This document shows positions 1-7,728 of a stretch of 64,000 nt of DNA, one piece after another. Numbering within the stretch: position 1 is the stretch's first letter; each line of letters starts with the position of its first letter. A program made the translations under genes and the position numbers. The stretch is from the NCBI RefSeq assembly GCF_018449515.1, contig NZ_JAAVUQ010000005.1, positions 62,001 through 126,000 of the forward strand. Reading direction: 5' to 3'. This DNA is from Caballeronia sp. dw_19 (GTDB lineage: Bacteria; Pseudomonadota; Gammaproteobacteria; Burkholderiales; Burkholderiaceae). The notes under the pieces were generated by a model. It had not been told where the DNA came from. It did no database searches and worked only from the letters and a program-made list of their open reading frames with translations.

Positions 1-294
1 GCGGGTAACGGCTGCGTGCCGATTCACAACCTGATGGAAGACGCCGCGACCGCGGAAATTTCGCGCTCGCAAGTGTGGCAGTGGATTCGCTCACCGAAAG
101 GCAAGCTCGACGATGGCCGCAAAGTGACCGCCGACATGGTCCGCGCCTTCACGCAGGAAGAGTTGGTGAAGGTGAAGGCAGTCGTTGCCGGCGACACCGC
201 GCCGTACGACCGGGCAGCGACTATTTTCGAAGCGATGTCGACATCGGATACGTTCGCGGAGTTTTTGACGTTACCGCTTTACGAAGAGATTTAA
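1..294 (+). CDS. aceB: malate synthase A, C-terminal part (partial)
   Basis: The window opens inside this gene, in frame from base 1; only the last 97 codons are present, ending with TAA at 292-294. The visible residues (NGCVPIHNLMEDAATAEISR and a later SQVWQWIRSP) match the C-terminal catalytic and capping region of malate synthase A, the glyoxylate-cycle enzyme that condenses glyoxylate with acetyl-CoA to malate in the cytoplasm. An internal GTG at 16 is not a start, because the family sequence continues upstream of it. A hairpin terminator follows 27 bases after the stop. The upstream neighbour is outside the window, so an aceA link cannot be judged. Confidence 0.9.
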   Translation, partial: AGNGCVPIHNLMEDAATAEISRSQVWQWIRSPKGKLDDGRKVTADMVRAFTQEELVKVKAVVAGDTAPYDRAATIFEAMSTSDTFAEFLTLPLYEEI

Positions 295-321
295 GACCTG
301 CCGCTGGTCTTCTGTGAAACA

Positions 322-352
322 AAGCCGCTCTGGAATTCAGGGCGGCTTTTTT
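322..352 (+). terminator. Rho-independent terminator after malate synthase
   Basis: The arms AAGCCGC (322-328) and GCGGCTT (342-348) pair, with extra inner pairs, and a run of six T follows. It lies just after the malate synthase stop and before the convergent gene at 369-794. Confidence 0.8.
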
Positions 353-368
353 GCGCACGCAGAACAAA

Positions 369-794
369 TCACTGCCTTGATCGTCTTGATCGTCGATACG
401 CAACCCAATCGCCGTTATCGATACGCGGCAAACCTTCCACCGCCTCCTCGCCGACCGGATAAACCAGACAATCGACAACCTGCGCGCGCCCGTCCATCTG
501 AACCGTCACCGGCAACCGCTCGCTGCGATACAAGCCGATAACACCCGGCACGATCTCTTCGATTTCATCGAGCACGGGCAGGAGCGTTTCATCGATTCGA
601 TAGATATCGCCATGCACCGGCCCCGCCACGGAATCAAGCACCAGGCCGGGATACGCGCCGAAGTCGTACAGCCGGCCATTGATATGGCCCGAGCCGATCA
701 GCATCGGCGCGGCGATCCCGTTACGCTCTGCCGCGAGGCAAATGTCATTGCTCTCGCCCGCTCGCAGCGTGCCGTAGACGAATACGTGTTGCAT
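369..794 (-). CDS. gamma-glutamylcyclotransferase-like (AIG2/GGCT fold) protein
   Basis: A 141-residue cytoplasmic protein with the GGCT-fold signature YGTLR at residues 7-11 near the N-terminus, followed by a Gly-rich turn and an acidic DEIEE stretch near the middle where the catalytic glutamate of the family sits. Enzymes of this fold release 5-oxoproline from gamma-glutamyl-amino acids or gamma-glutamylamines, but many small bacterial members have no assigned substrate, so only the fold is called. The gene is convergent with malate synthase and its 3' end is close to that gene's terminator. No operon partner is seen; the next gene upstream (AraC-type, 922) is divergent. Confidence 0.75.
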   Translation of the reverse strand: MQHVFVYGTLRAGESNDICLAAERNGIAAPMLIGSGHINGRLYDFGAYPGLVLDSVAGPVHGDIYRIDETLLPVLDEIEEIVPGVIGLYRSERLPVTVQMDGRAQVVDCLVYPVGEEAVEGLPRIDNGDWVAYRRSRRSRQ

Positions 795-921
795 GCGTTC
801 ATTCCTTCCATGAAGATTCAGCGCGCATTATGCCAAGTGCATAGAACAGCCGTTAAGTCGTGATTCAAAGCCAATCCCGCCCGATGCATTTAATATCATG
901 GAGGAGGAGCGCCTAAAAACC

Positions 922-1782
922 ATGTTCACGTCCATCGATCAGCCGCTGCAGCCGGAAGAAGTCGAGCATCTCGACATTCCCGCCGAGTCGTCGCCTACGC
1001 TCGCGCATCCCATTCGCGTGCGCTCGCGGCCCGTGCCGGCTGGCGTCCGGATTGCGCGGCACACGCACGCGTGGGCACAGGTCGCGTGCACGACACGGGG
1101 CGTGCTGCGAATCGCGGCGGAAGGCTCGACGTGGATGGTGCCGCCGTCGCGGGCAATCTGGGTCCCGCCGAACGTGACACATGAAGTGGTGATCGTGGAA
1201 GACGCGTTTCTGCGGACTTTGTATATAGACGCGAGCGTAGTGCCGTCGGGACTGGATGCGTGCCGCGTAGTGGAAGTGTCGCCGCTGCTTCGCGAGGTGG
1301 CGGTTGCGCTGGATGACCGTACGATTTCGAGCGAGCGTGAACGGCTGCTCGGCACGCTTGCACTCGATGAAATCACGCGCTCGCGGCCGCTGCCCCTCTC
1401 CATCCCGATGCCTACCGACAAACGCCTGCTGGCATTATGCGAAGCCGTCCTCGCCGACCCTGCTTCCGCCGATTCGCTAGAGCATTGGGCAGCATTCGCC
1501 GGTGCAAGCACTCGCACGATCGCGCGCTTGTTCCGACGTGAACTCGGTGTGAGCTTTTCGCAATGGCGTCAGCAGGCGGTGCTGGCGCGCGCGATTCCGT
1601 TACTGAGCCAGGGCCGACCGCTGTCACAAGTCGCGTTGCTGCTCGGCTATCAAAGTCAGAGCGCCTTTTCCGCGATGTTCAGACGTGCGTTCGGCGAAAG
1701 TCCGCGAGCCTTTTTTGTCCGCGACGGCGAGCCGCGAAACGATACTCAGAACGGCGTTGTCGAGCGAGCGCTGAAACGCTAA
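922..1782 (+). CDS. AraC family transcriptional regulator with N-terminal cupin
   Basis: A cupin-type sensor domain occupies roughly residues 30-110 (paired His/Thr-rich strands, IARHTHAWAQV), and a double helix-turn-helix AraC domain fills the last 100 residues (GASTRTIARLFRRELG, then LLGYQSQSAFSAMFRRAFG). An in-frame ATG exists at 898, but the bases after it are GAGGAGGAG, an obvious Shine-Dalgarno sequence for the ATG at 922, so 922 is preferred. Its stop overlaps the stop of the convergent acetyltransferase gene by two bases. The target is unknown; the divergent GGCT-like gene is the nearest candidate. Confidence 0.85.
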   Translation: MFTSIDQPLQPEEVEHLDIPAESSPTLAHPIRVRSRPVPAGVRIARHTHAWAQVACTTRGVLRIAAEGSTWMVPPSRAIWVPPNVTHEVVIVEDAFLRTLYIDASVVPSGLDACRVVEVSPLLREVAVALDDRTISSERERLLGTLALDEITRSRPLPLSIPMPTDKRLLALCEAVLADPASADSLEHWAAFAGASTRTIARLFRRELGVSFSQWRQQAVLARAIPLLSQGRPLSQVALLLGYQSQSAFSAMFRRAFGESPRAFFVRDGEPRNDTQNGVVERALKR

Positions 1783-2243
1783 ACGCCGCGCACCATATGC
1801 CGGATCGCGCCGAATTGCGCGAGCCGCGAACCCGCGGTTTTATAACCCATGCGGATATAAAGCCGGGCGGCGGGGTTATCGACGAATACGCGCAACTGAG
1901 TCTCCGTTAGTCCACGTGCACGTGCCCATCGGTGCGCGGTATCGAGGAGAAAGGTTCCCGCGCCCGTCCGGCGCCATCCTTCCACCACTTGTACGTCGCG
2001 GATGTGCAGCGACTGATCTTCTTCCGTCACGCGCATCACGCCAATAGCCTGACCGTCGCACTCGAGCACGAAGTTTTCCGACTCGCGCCAGCTACCCAGG
2101 AAAAGATCGCTGCGCCACACGAGATTGTGGCGGCGGTAGTAGCCGTTCATGTTGTTGCGCGTGAGCGCCTCGGCGAACGAAAAATCGTCCATCGACGCCA
2201 GGCGCAACTGAAACGGCGAGAGAGCTTCGGTGGGATCGAGCAT
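1779..2243 (-). CDS. GNAT family N-acetyltransferase
   Basis: A single GNAT domain of about 154 residues. The acetyl-CoA binding motif is visible as VVEGWRRTGAGTFLLD around residues 90-105 (the R/Q-x-x-G-x-G/A pattern), and the C-terminal NPAARLYIRMGYKT motif is typical. The acceptor substrate cannot be predicted. ATG at 2243 is chosen; an in-frame TTG at 2267 would add eight residues, and neither has a strong ribosome site. The gene is convergent with the AraC gene (stop codons overlap) and lies after the tRNA-Asp terminator. Confidence 0.8.
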   Translation of the reverse strand: MLDPTEALSPFQLRLASMDDFSFAEALTRNNMNGYYRRHNLVWRSDLFLGSWRESENFVLECDGQAIGVMRVTEEDQSLHIRDVQVVEGWRRTGAGTFLLDTAHRWARARGLTETQLRVFVDNPAARLYIRMGYKTAGSRLAQFGAIRHMVRGV

Positions 2244-2465
2244 TGCGCGATGAAAGCACTGAATCAAGTCATCAACACTAAGTCAGCCGGCGCGCGCTGG
2301 CAATGGAGAGTTTTACGAGCGTGCAAGTTCGATGTCATGCACGCCACACGTTCAACCAGATGCAACGCGATCGTGGTACGAAGAATAGCGGAATGAACCG
2401 AAAGGCGAATCGGGAAGGAGGAGGAAGGAAAGGACGAAAAACCGCGGGCACAAAAAACGTGGACG

Positions 2466-2494
2466 AAAAAAATCCAGCTTGAGCTGGATTTTTC
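2466..2494 (-). terminator. Rho-independent terminator after the tRNA cluster
   Basis: The perfect arms AATCCAGCT and AGCTGGATT around a two-base loop are flanked by A-runs on the plus strand (T-runs on the minus strand). It lies just downstream of tRNA-Asp and ends the minus-strand tRNA Ala-Glu-Asp unit; it could work in both directions. Confidence 0.8.
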
Positions 2495-2507
2495 TTTTAC
2501 AACTTGT

Positions 2508-2584
2508 TGGCGGAGCGGACGGGACTCGAACCCGCGACCCCCGGCGTGACAGGCCGGTATTCTAACCAACTGAACTACCGCTCC
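2508..2584 (-). tRNA. tRNA-Asp (GTC)
   Basis: A full cloverleaf reads on the minus strand: acceptor GGAGCGG/CCGCTCC, anticodon arm CGGCC-TGTCACG-CCGGG with anticodon GTC, T-arm GCGGG-TTCGAGT-CCCGT, and encoded CCA at 2508-2510. It is the last gene of the tRNA Ala-Glu-Asp cluster. Confidence 0.97.
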
Positions 2585-2656
2585 ACTTCTTTCCATCAGT
2601 TCGTGAGGTTGGTTGACTCATCAAACTTGCAGCGCTTCTCGCAGCCGCCGATGTTT

Positions 2657-2732
2657 TGGCGTCCCCAAGGGGATTCGAACCCCTGTACTCACCGTGAAAG
2701 GGTGATGTCCTAGGCCTCTAGACGATGGGGAC
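2657..2732 (-). tRNA. tRNA-Glu (TTC)
   Basis: Minus-strand cloverleaf with acceptor GTCCCCA/TGGGGAC, anticodon loop CTTTCAC (anticodon TTC), T-arm AGGGG-TTCGAAT-CCCCT and encoded CCA at 2657-2659. It lies near gltX, whose product charges this tRNA. Confidence 0.97.
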
Positions 2733-2954
2733 ATAAACTTTTCAGTTAATGTCTTTTACTCTTTTCGCTTACGTCCTGACTGGCTTCTGATTAACTTCGA
2801 TTAATACTTTCTTAATCGTTTAAACCTTATTAATCAGTTTCGCGCAGTTTCTTCTTAGTCAGCAGCGAAGAACGACATTATAAACAGCTTTGTGATTCTT
2901 GTGAAGCTTTTTTTCCGATGCTCTGGCGCTTTAAAAAGCTTCATTTCTGTTCTG

Positions 2955-3030
<76 letters not shown>

Positions 3031-3197
3031 CTTGCAGAACAGAAACGAGATTCTAAAGGGCACTTTTGAAGTTGTAAATACCTTTTAGCCCAGCATCTGA
3101 AAATAGTTCGTCCTTAGGGTGCAAACTTGGGGCGCAAACCGGACACCGTTCGCGTCGATGCCATGCACCCATCATGTACCTACGGCGCATCCCACGT

Positions 3198-4604
3198 TCA
3201 GGCAATGCCCTTGTCGAGCCGGGTCAGCACCGTCTCACGGCCGAACAGCATCAGCACCGCGTCAATGGACGGTGTGTGCGTGGTACCCGCGACCAGCAGG
3301 CGCACCGGCATGGCGAGATGCGGCATCTTGAGCTTATGGCTCGTCAGCGTGGCCTTGAACGCCGCCGAGATGGCTTCCTTGCTCCACTCCACTTCGCTCA
3401 ACGCCTGCCGCAAGTCAGCGAGCGCGGGACGCACGGTTTCGGTGACATGCTGCGCGAGCGCGGCGGGGTCGATCACGGGCTCCTGATAGAACATGGCGGC
3501 GTTATCGGCGATCTCCTTTACCGACGATGCGCGATCCTTCAGCAAACCGATCACGAGCTCCAGCGGCGGCCCTTGCTCGATCATGGCGGCGTCGATACCC
3601 AGTTCGGCCAGGAACGGCTTCACGAGCGTTTCCAGCCGCGCGTTGTCGGCTTCCTTGATGTAGTGCGCGTTCAGCCAGTTCAAACGATCCGGATCGTATT
3701 GCGCCGGCGACTTGCCCAGATGGTCCAGGTCGAACCATTCGACAAACTGCTCACGCGAGAAAATCTCCGCATCGCCATGCGACCAGCCAAGCCGGGCCAG
3801 ATAGTTCAGAACCGCTTCCGGCAGATAACCTGCGTCGCGATAACCCATTACGCTCATCGCGCCATGGCGCTTGCTCATCTTCTCGCCCTGCTCGTTGAGC
3901 ACGGTCGGCAAGTGGGCGTACACCGGCACTTCGCCGCCCAGCGCGCGCAGGATGTTGATCTGGCGCGGCGTGTTGTTCACGTGGTCGTCGCCGCGGATCA
4001 CGTGGGTGATCTTCATGTCGAGATCGTCCACGACCACGCAGAAGTTATAAGTTGGCGTGCCGTCCGGACGCGCGATCACGAGGTCGTCGAGCTCGTCGTT
4101 CGAGATTTCGATCGTGCCCTTCACCGCGTCGTCCCAACTCACTACGCCGCCCAGCGGATTACGAAAGCGAATGACCGGCGAGACACCTTCCGGAATGGGC
4201 GGCAGCACCTTGCCTTCTTCGGGGCGCCATGTGCCGTCGTAACGCGGTTTTTCATTGGCCTCGCGCTGGCGTTCACGCAATGCGTCGAGTTCTTCCGTCG
4301 ACATGTAGCAGTGGTAAGCCAGGCCCTGGTCGAGCATCTGCTTGAGCACTTCGCGATAGCGGTCCATGCGCTGCATCTGGTAGATCGGACCTTCGTCGTA
4401 GTCGAGGCCGAGCCATTCCATGCCTTCAAGGATGGCGTCGACGGACGCGTCGGTCGAGCGCTCCAAGTCAGTGTCCTCGATGCGCAACACGAAAACGCCC
4501 TTCATCTTGCGCGCGAATGCCCACGGATAAAGCGCGGAGCGAATGTTGCCGAGATGGATGAAGCCTGTGGGGCTGGGAGCGAAACGGGTACGGACTTGGG
4601 TCAT
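3198..4604 (-). CDS. gltX: glutamyl-tRNA synthetase
   Basis: Class I aminoacyl-tRNA synthetase that loads glutamate on tRNA-Glu in the cytoplasm. The HIGH-type motif appears as [11 protein letters not shown] at residues 10-20 and the KMSKR motif ([11 protein letters not shown]) near residue 240; the C-terminal half is the helical anticodon-binding domain. Starting at ATG 4604 ([14 protein letters not shown]) gives 468 residues, the usual length; a longer frame extends upstream to 4772, but those residues do not resemble the family N-terminus. tRNA-Ala, tRNA-Glu and tRNA-Asp follow on the same strand. The deduced GltX is discriminating or not by no visible feature. Confidence 0.97.
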   Translation of the reverse strand: MTQVRTRFAPSPTGFIHLGNIRSALYPWAFARKMKGVFVLRIEDTDLERSTDASVDAILEGMEWLGLDYDEGPIYQMQRMDRYREVLKQMLDQGLAYHCYMSTEELDALRERQREANEKPRYDGTWRPEEGKVLPPIPEGVSPVIRFRNPLGGVVSWDDAVKGTIEISNDELDDLVIARPDGTPTYNFCVVVDDLDMKITHVIRGDDHVNNTPRQINILRALGGEVPVYAHLPTVLNEQGEKMSKRHGAMSVMGYRDAGYLPEAVLNYLARLGWSHGDAEIFSREQFVEWFDLDHLGKSPAQYDPDRLNWLNAHYIKEADNARLETLVKPFLAELGIDAAMIEQGPPLELVIGLLKDRASSVKEIADNAAMFYQEPVIDPAALAQHVTETVRPALADLRQALSEVEWSKEAISAAFKATLTSHKLKMPHLAMPVRLLVAGTTHTPSIDAVLMLFGRETVLTRLDKGIA

Positions 4605-4880
4605 GTGCGGTGTGCTCGATAGCTCAAATGCGTTTGCCGGCACGGGAGGAGCCAGGCAAGCGATATATCGGGGACCGGCTTCGGCGCGTCTTCTGGACGA
4701 ACCTGGCGAGCGGTCGAAACGAGTGTCAATTATACCCGCCGGCGCTTTTGGCCCGCTTTCGGGGGTCATCATGTTTTATCATATGCGCCGTCACCGGATG
4801 GCTTGACCGGGCAGCTATCCACACTGCCAGCGCCGCCTCCACGCTCCACGCTCGTCCCCGCTGCATCGCAGGAGAACTCC

Positions 4881-5837
4881 TTGAAAACATTGCCGCCCTC
4901 GCCTTCGTCGCTGCCTCAGTTGTCGCGGCGCGCGTTCTCTCTTGGCTGCGCATCCGCCGTGCTAACGGCGTGCACCACGACGACCCGCTCCACCACAGCA
5001 GTCACCCCGCCCGCGTCGCCAGTGCCGGCCGCCAGCACGCCCCAGCGGCCCGTGCGGATCGGCCTTGCACTGGGCGGCGGCGCGGCCCGGGGGTTTGCTC
5101 ACATCGGCGTAATCAAGGCGCTCGAAGCGCGTAACCTGAAGGTGGACTTGCTGAGCGGTACCAGCGCGGGCTCGGTGATCGCGGCGTTATCGGCGTCGGG
5201 AATGAACGGCATTGCCATCAACAAGCTCGCGCTGACCATGGATGAAGCGTCGATCAGCGACTGGGCGATGCCATTCCGCACGCGCGGTTTCCTGCAGGGC
5301 GTCGCGTTGCAGAACTATCTGAACAAGACGCTCGACAACCGGCCGATCGAAAAGATGGCGAAACCGCTCGGCATTGTCGCGACGGACCTGAAGACCGGCC
5401 AGCCAATCCTGTTCCAGCGGGGGAACACCGGCATTGCCGTGCGCGCGTCGTGCAGCGTGCCGTCCATCTTCGAGCCAGTGAAGATCGGCGGTCATGAGTA
5501 TGTGGATGGCGGCCTGGTGAGCCCGGTGCCGGCGGCGTTCGCGCGCAAGATGGGCGCGGATTTTGTGATCGCGGTGGATATTTCGGCGCGCCCTGAGACG
5601 GGGTTGACGCAAAGCTCCTTCGACGTCCTGATGCAGACCTTCACGATCATGGGCCAGACCATCAAGGCGTACGAACTCGATAAATACGCCGACTTCGTCA
5701 TCCGCCCGAACCTTGCCGCCATGAGCGGCAGCGACTTCGGCCAGCGCAACGCAGCGATCCTGGCCGGCGAGGAAGCCGTCGCAAAGATCTGGCCGGAACT
5801 GCAGCGGCAAATGGCGGCAAAAGGCGCTACCGTTTGA
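4881..5837 (+). CDS. patatin-like phospholipase, Tat-type lipoprotein (RssA-like)
   Basis: Patatin fold hydrolase with the oxyanion motif GGGAARGFAHIG, the nucleophile elbow GTSAG (Ser about residue 99) and the catalytic Asp in DGGLVSPVP. The start is a TTG at 4881: a good AGGAG lies six bases upstream (4870-4874), and starting there puts a twin-arginine signal (SRRAFSLG, residues 15-22) and a lipobox (LTAC, Cys31) exactly at the N-terminus. A longer in-frame start at 4803 would bury the signal. I infer a folded lipoprotein exported by Tat and anchored to a membrane, acting on phospholipids or lysophospholipids. Its last codons form half of a terminator hairpin. Confidence 0.85.
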   Translation: MKTLPPSPSSLPQLSRRAFSLGCASAVLTACTTTTRSTTAVTPPASPVPAASTPQRPVRIGLALGGGAARGFAHIGVIKALEARNLKVDLLSGTSAGSVIAALSASGMNGIAINKLALTMDEASISDWAMPFRTRGFLQGVALQNYLNKTLDNRPIEKMAKPLGIVATDLKTGQPILFQRGNTGIAVRASCSVPSIFEPVKIGGHEYVDGGLVSPVPAAFARKMGADFVIAVDISARPETGLTQSSFDVLMQTFTIMGQTIKAYELDKYADFVIRPNLAAMSGSDFGQRNAAILAGEEAVAKIWPELQRQMAAKGATV

Positions 5838-5855
5838 ATCAACGGTAGCGCCTTT
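5820..5855. terminator. bidirectional terminator overlapping the patatin stop codon
   Basis: The 15-bp arms AAAGGCGCTACCGTT (5820-5834) and AACGGTAGCGCCTTT (5841-5855) are perfectly complementary. The left arm is coding sequence for the last residues of the patatin protein and the TGA stop sits in the loop. It separates that gene from the convergent cytochrome gene. Confidence 0.8.
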
Positions 5856-5877
5856 CGCCCTTGTAAAACCAGGCGGC

Positions 5878-7126
5878 TTAGCGCAACGACTTGACGCGTG
5901 CCGCCGATACATCCCCCGGCTGGCCGCCCCAACCTGAGCGCAGGTAGTTGGCGAGGTTCGCGAGTTCATCGTCGGTGAGCGTGGCGGCGAATCCGGGCAT
6001 TGCCTGCATGCTTTCCGTTCCGGCGAACTCGGCGGCAGCCACGCCATCGAGCATCGCAACGATCAGGTTATGTGAATCGGCCTGACGCAACGTCGAACTC
6101 CCTTGCATCGATACCGCGACGTGAGGCTTGCCCTGCCCCTCGAGCCCATGACACCCCGCACATACGGCGACATAGCTCGCCCGGCCGGTTGCCACTTGCG
6201 CGGCATCGGCGGAACCCGGTTGAACCGGCGTGGGTGGAAGCGGTGCGTCGCCGAGCAGATAGGTCGACAGCGCGCGCAGATCACCCGGGCTCAAGTGCTG
6301 GCTGCTCAGCATCACGACCGGATGCATCTCGCCGAACGCCGAGCCCTGGCGGCTGATTCCCGTTGCGAAGAATGTCTGCAAATCGGCGCCGGTCCAGCCA
6401 CGCGCGGCGAGCCCCGCGGGCGTGATATCCGGCGGCACGACACGACCGAGCATCGATCCTTGCAAGGTCTTCGCACCGTTCATCTCCCCAAACACGCCAC
6501 GCGGCGTGTGGCATTCGGCGCAGTGACCCAGCGCATTGGCGAGATATCGTCCGCGGATCCAGTCAGCCGAACTTCCCGCCGATGCATCCGGCAACTTGTC
6601 CTTGAGGAACAGGATGTTCCAGAACATCACCGCAAACCGCACGTTGAACGGGAACATCAACTCGGGATCCCGGTTCGGCACGGCGGCCGGCTTTTGCGCC
6701 ATCAGATATGCATAGATGGCGTCGCTGTCGGCGCGGGACATCGTCCGGTAAGACGTGTAAGGCATTGCCGGATAGAGATGCTTGTCAGGCGCCACACCGT
6801 CGTGCAAGGTCTTGTAGAACTGCTCAGCACTCCACTTGCCGATGCCATTTACAGGGTCCGGCGTAATGTTCGTGCCATAAAAGGTACCGAACGGCGACCC
6901 GAGCTTCACGCCGCCGGCAAACGGCGCACTGCCGGGGATCGTGTGACAGGCGGCGCAATCGGCCGCTTTCGCAAGATAATTGCCCCGCGCGATCTGCTCG
7001 GCGGCCGTTTCATGCGTGGGGGCTGCAGTTTCATCGGAACGGTCGCTGCATGCGGACAGCGCCGCGACGCATAGCGCAACCGACAGCGCAACCGCGCCCG
7101 AGGCGAAAGGAAATTGCCCGGTTCAT
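5878..7126 (-). CDS. triheme c-type cytochrome subunit of the Mo hydroxylase, frameshifted near the start
   Basis: Periplasmic electron-transfer subunit with three heme c motifs: CAACH at about residue 60, CAECH and CAGCH. The open frame with a usable start begins only at GTG 6909, which is after the first heme motif and has no signal peptide. The frame itself is open up to 7122 and encodes a lipoprotein-like leader (VALCVAALSAC). ATG at 7124-7126 overlaps the upstream TGA in the ATGA manner used by the other genes of this operon, but is one base out of frame. Removing one base of the CCC at 7117-7119 joins them as MNRQFPFASGAVALSVAL. So it is either a real frameshift mutation or a sequencing error. 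Electrons from the Mo and Fe-S subunits would pass through it to the respiratory chain. Confidence 0.85.
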
Positions 7127-7728
7127 GCGGAATCCTTAACAAGTCCAGGCGTATTCAGCACGACGTCCTTGACCGCTTCGTAGTAACGCACGTAGCCGGT
7201 GCAGCGGCAGATGTGGTCGTCGAGTGCTTTCGTGATCTCCTGCTCCACCGACTCCCTGGCAATCGGCTCGCGTTTTAGCCGCTCGATCAGCACCGTCGCC
7301 GCATTGACGAATCCCGGCGTGCAATACCCGCACTGGAAGCTGAAGTGTTCGAGGAATTTCTGCTGCACCGGCGAGAGTTCGACCACCTCGCCTTGCTCGT
7401 TACGTTTGGCGTGGCCTTCGATGGTCCGCACCTTTTTGCCATCGAAGAAATGCGCGCCCGTGATGCATGAGCGCACTTCTTCGCTCGATCCGTCCGGCTT
7501 GTCGAGAATCACCACGCACGCGTGGCAGACGCCCTGCCCGCAGCCAAGCCGCGAGCCGGTCAAACCCACGTACTCATGCAGGAAATCGATCATCATGAGC
7601 CCATCAGGGGTCTGGATCGGCCCCACGGCAGCACCGTTGATCGTCAGCGAAATGGGCTTCATCTGGATCAAAGGCTGGTGCAAGGGCTGAGGCATGAGCG
7701 GTGTCGGAGTTGGGTTGGCAGCGGTCAT
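7123..7728 (-). CDS. 2Fe-2S subunit of a molybdenum hydroxylase (IorA/AldF-like)
   Basis: Small subunit of xanthine-oxidase-family enzymes. An N-terminal plant-type ferredoxin domain shows cysteines in GCGQGVCHAC (about residues 62-71) and a downstream Cys in VRSCITG; the C-terminal helical domain binds the second cluster through CGYC and CRC motifs (QCGYCTPGF, HICRCTGY). The ATG at 7728 overlaps the stop of the Mo-subunit gene (ATGA), which supports this start although a more typical MKPISLTING begins 23 residues later. It shuttles electrons from the Mo site to the cytochrome gene product encoded next. Confidence 0.92.
   Translation of the reverse strand: MTAANPTPTPLMPQPLHQPLIQMKPISLTINGAAVGPIQTPDGLMMIDFLHEYVGLTGSRLGCGQGVCHACVVILDKPDGSSEEVRSCITGAHFFDGKKVRTIEGHAKRNEQGEVVELSPVQQKFLEHFSFQCGYCTPGFVNAATVLIERLKREPIARESVEQEITKALDDHICRCTGYVRYYEAVKDVVLNTPGLVKDSA

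Noticed and set aside
3174-4622. Plus-strand open frame of about 480 codons opposite gltX
   Set aside because: It is the antisense of a clear gltX gene; composition (His/Arg-rich) is that of a shadow in high-GC DNA.
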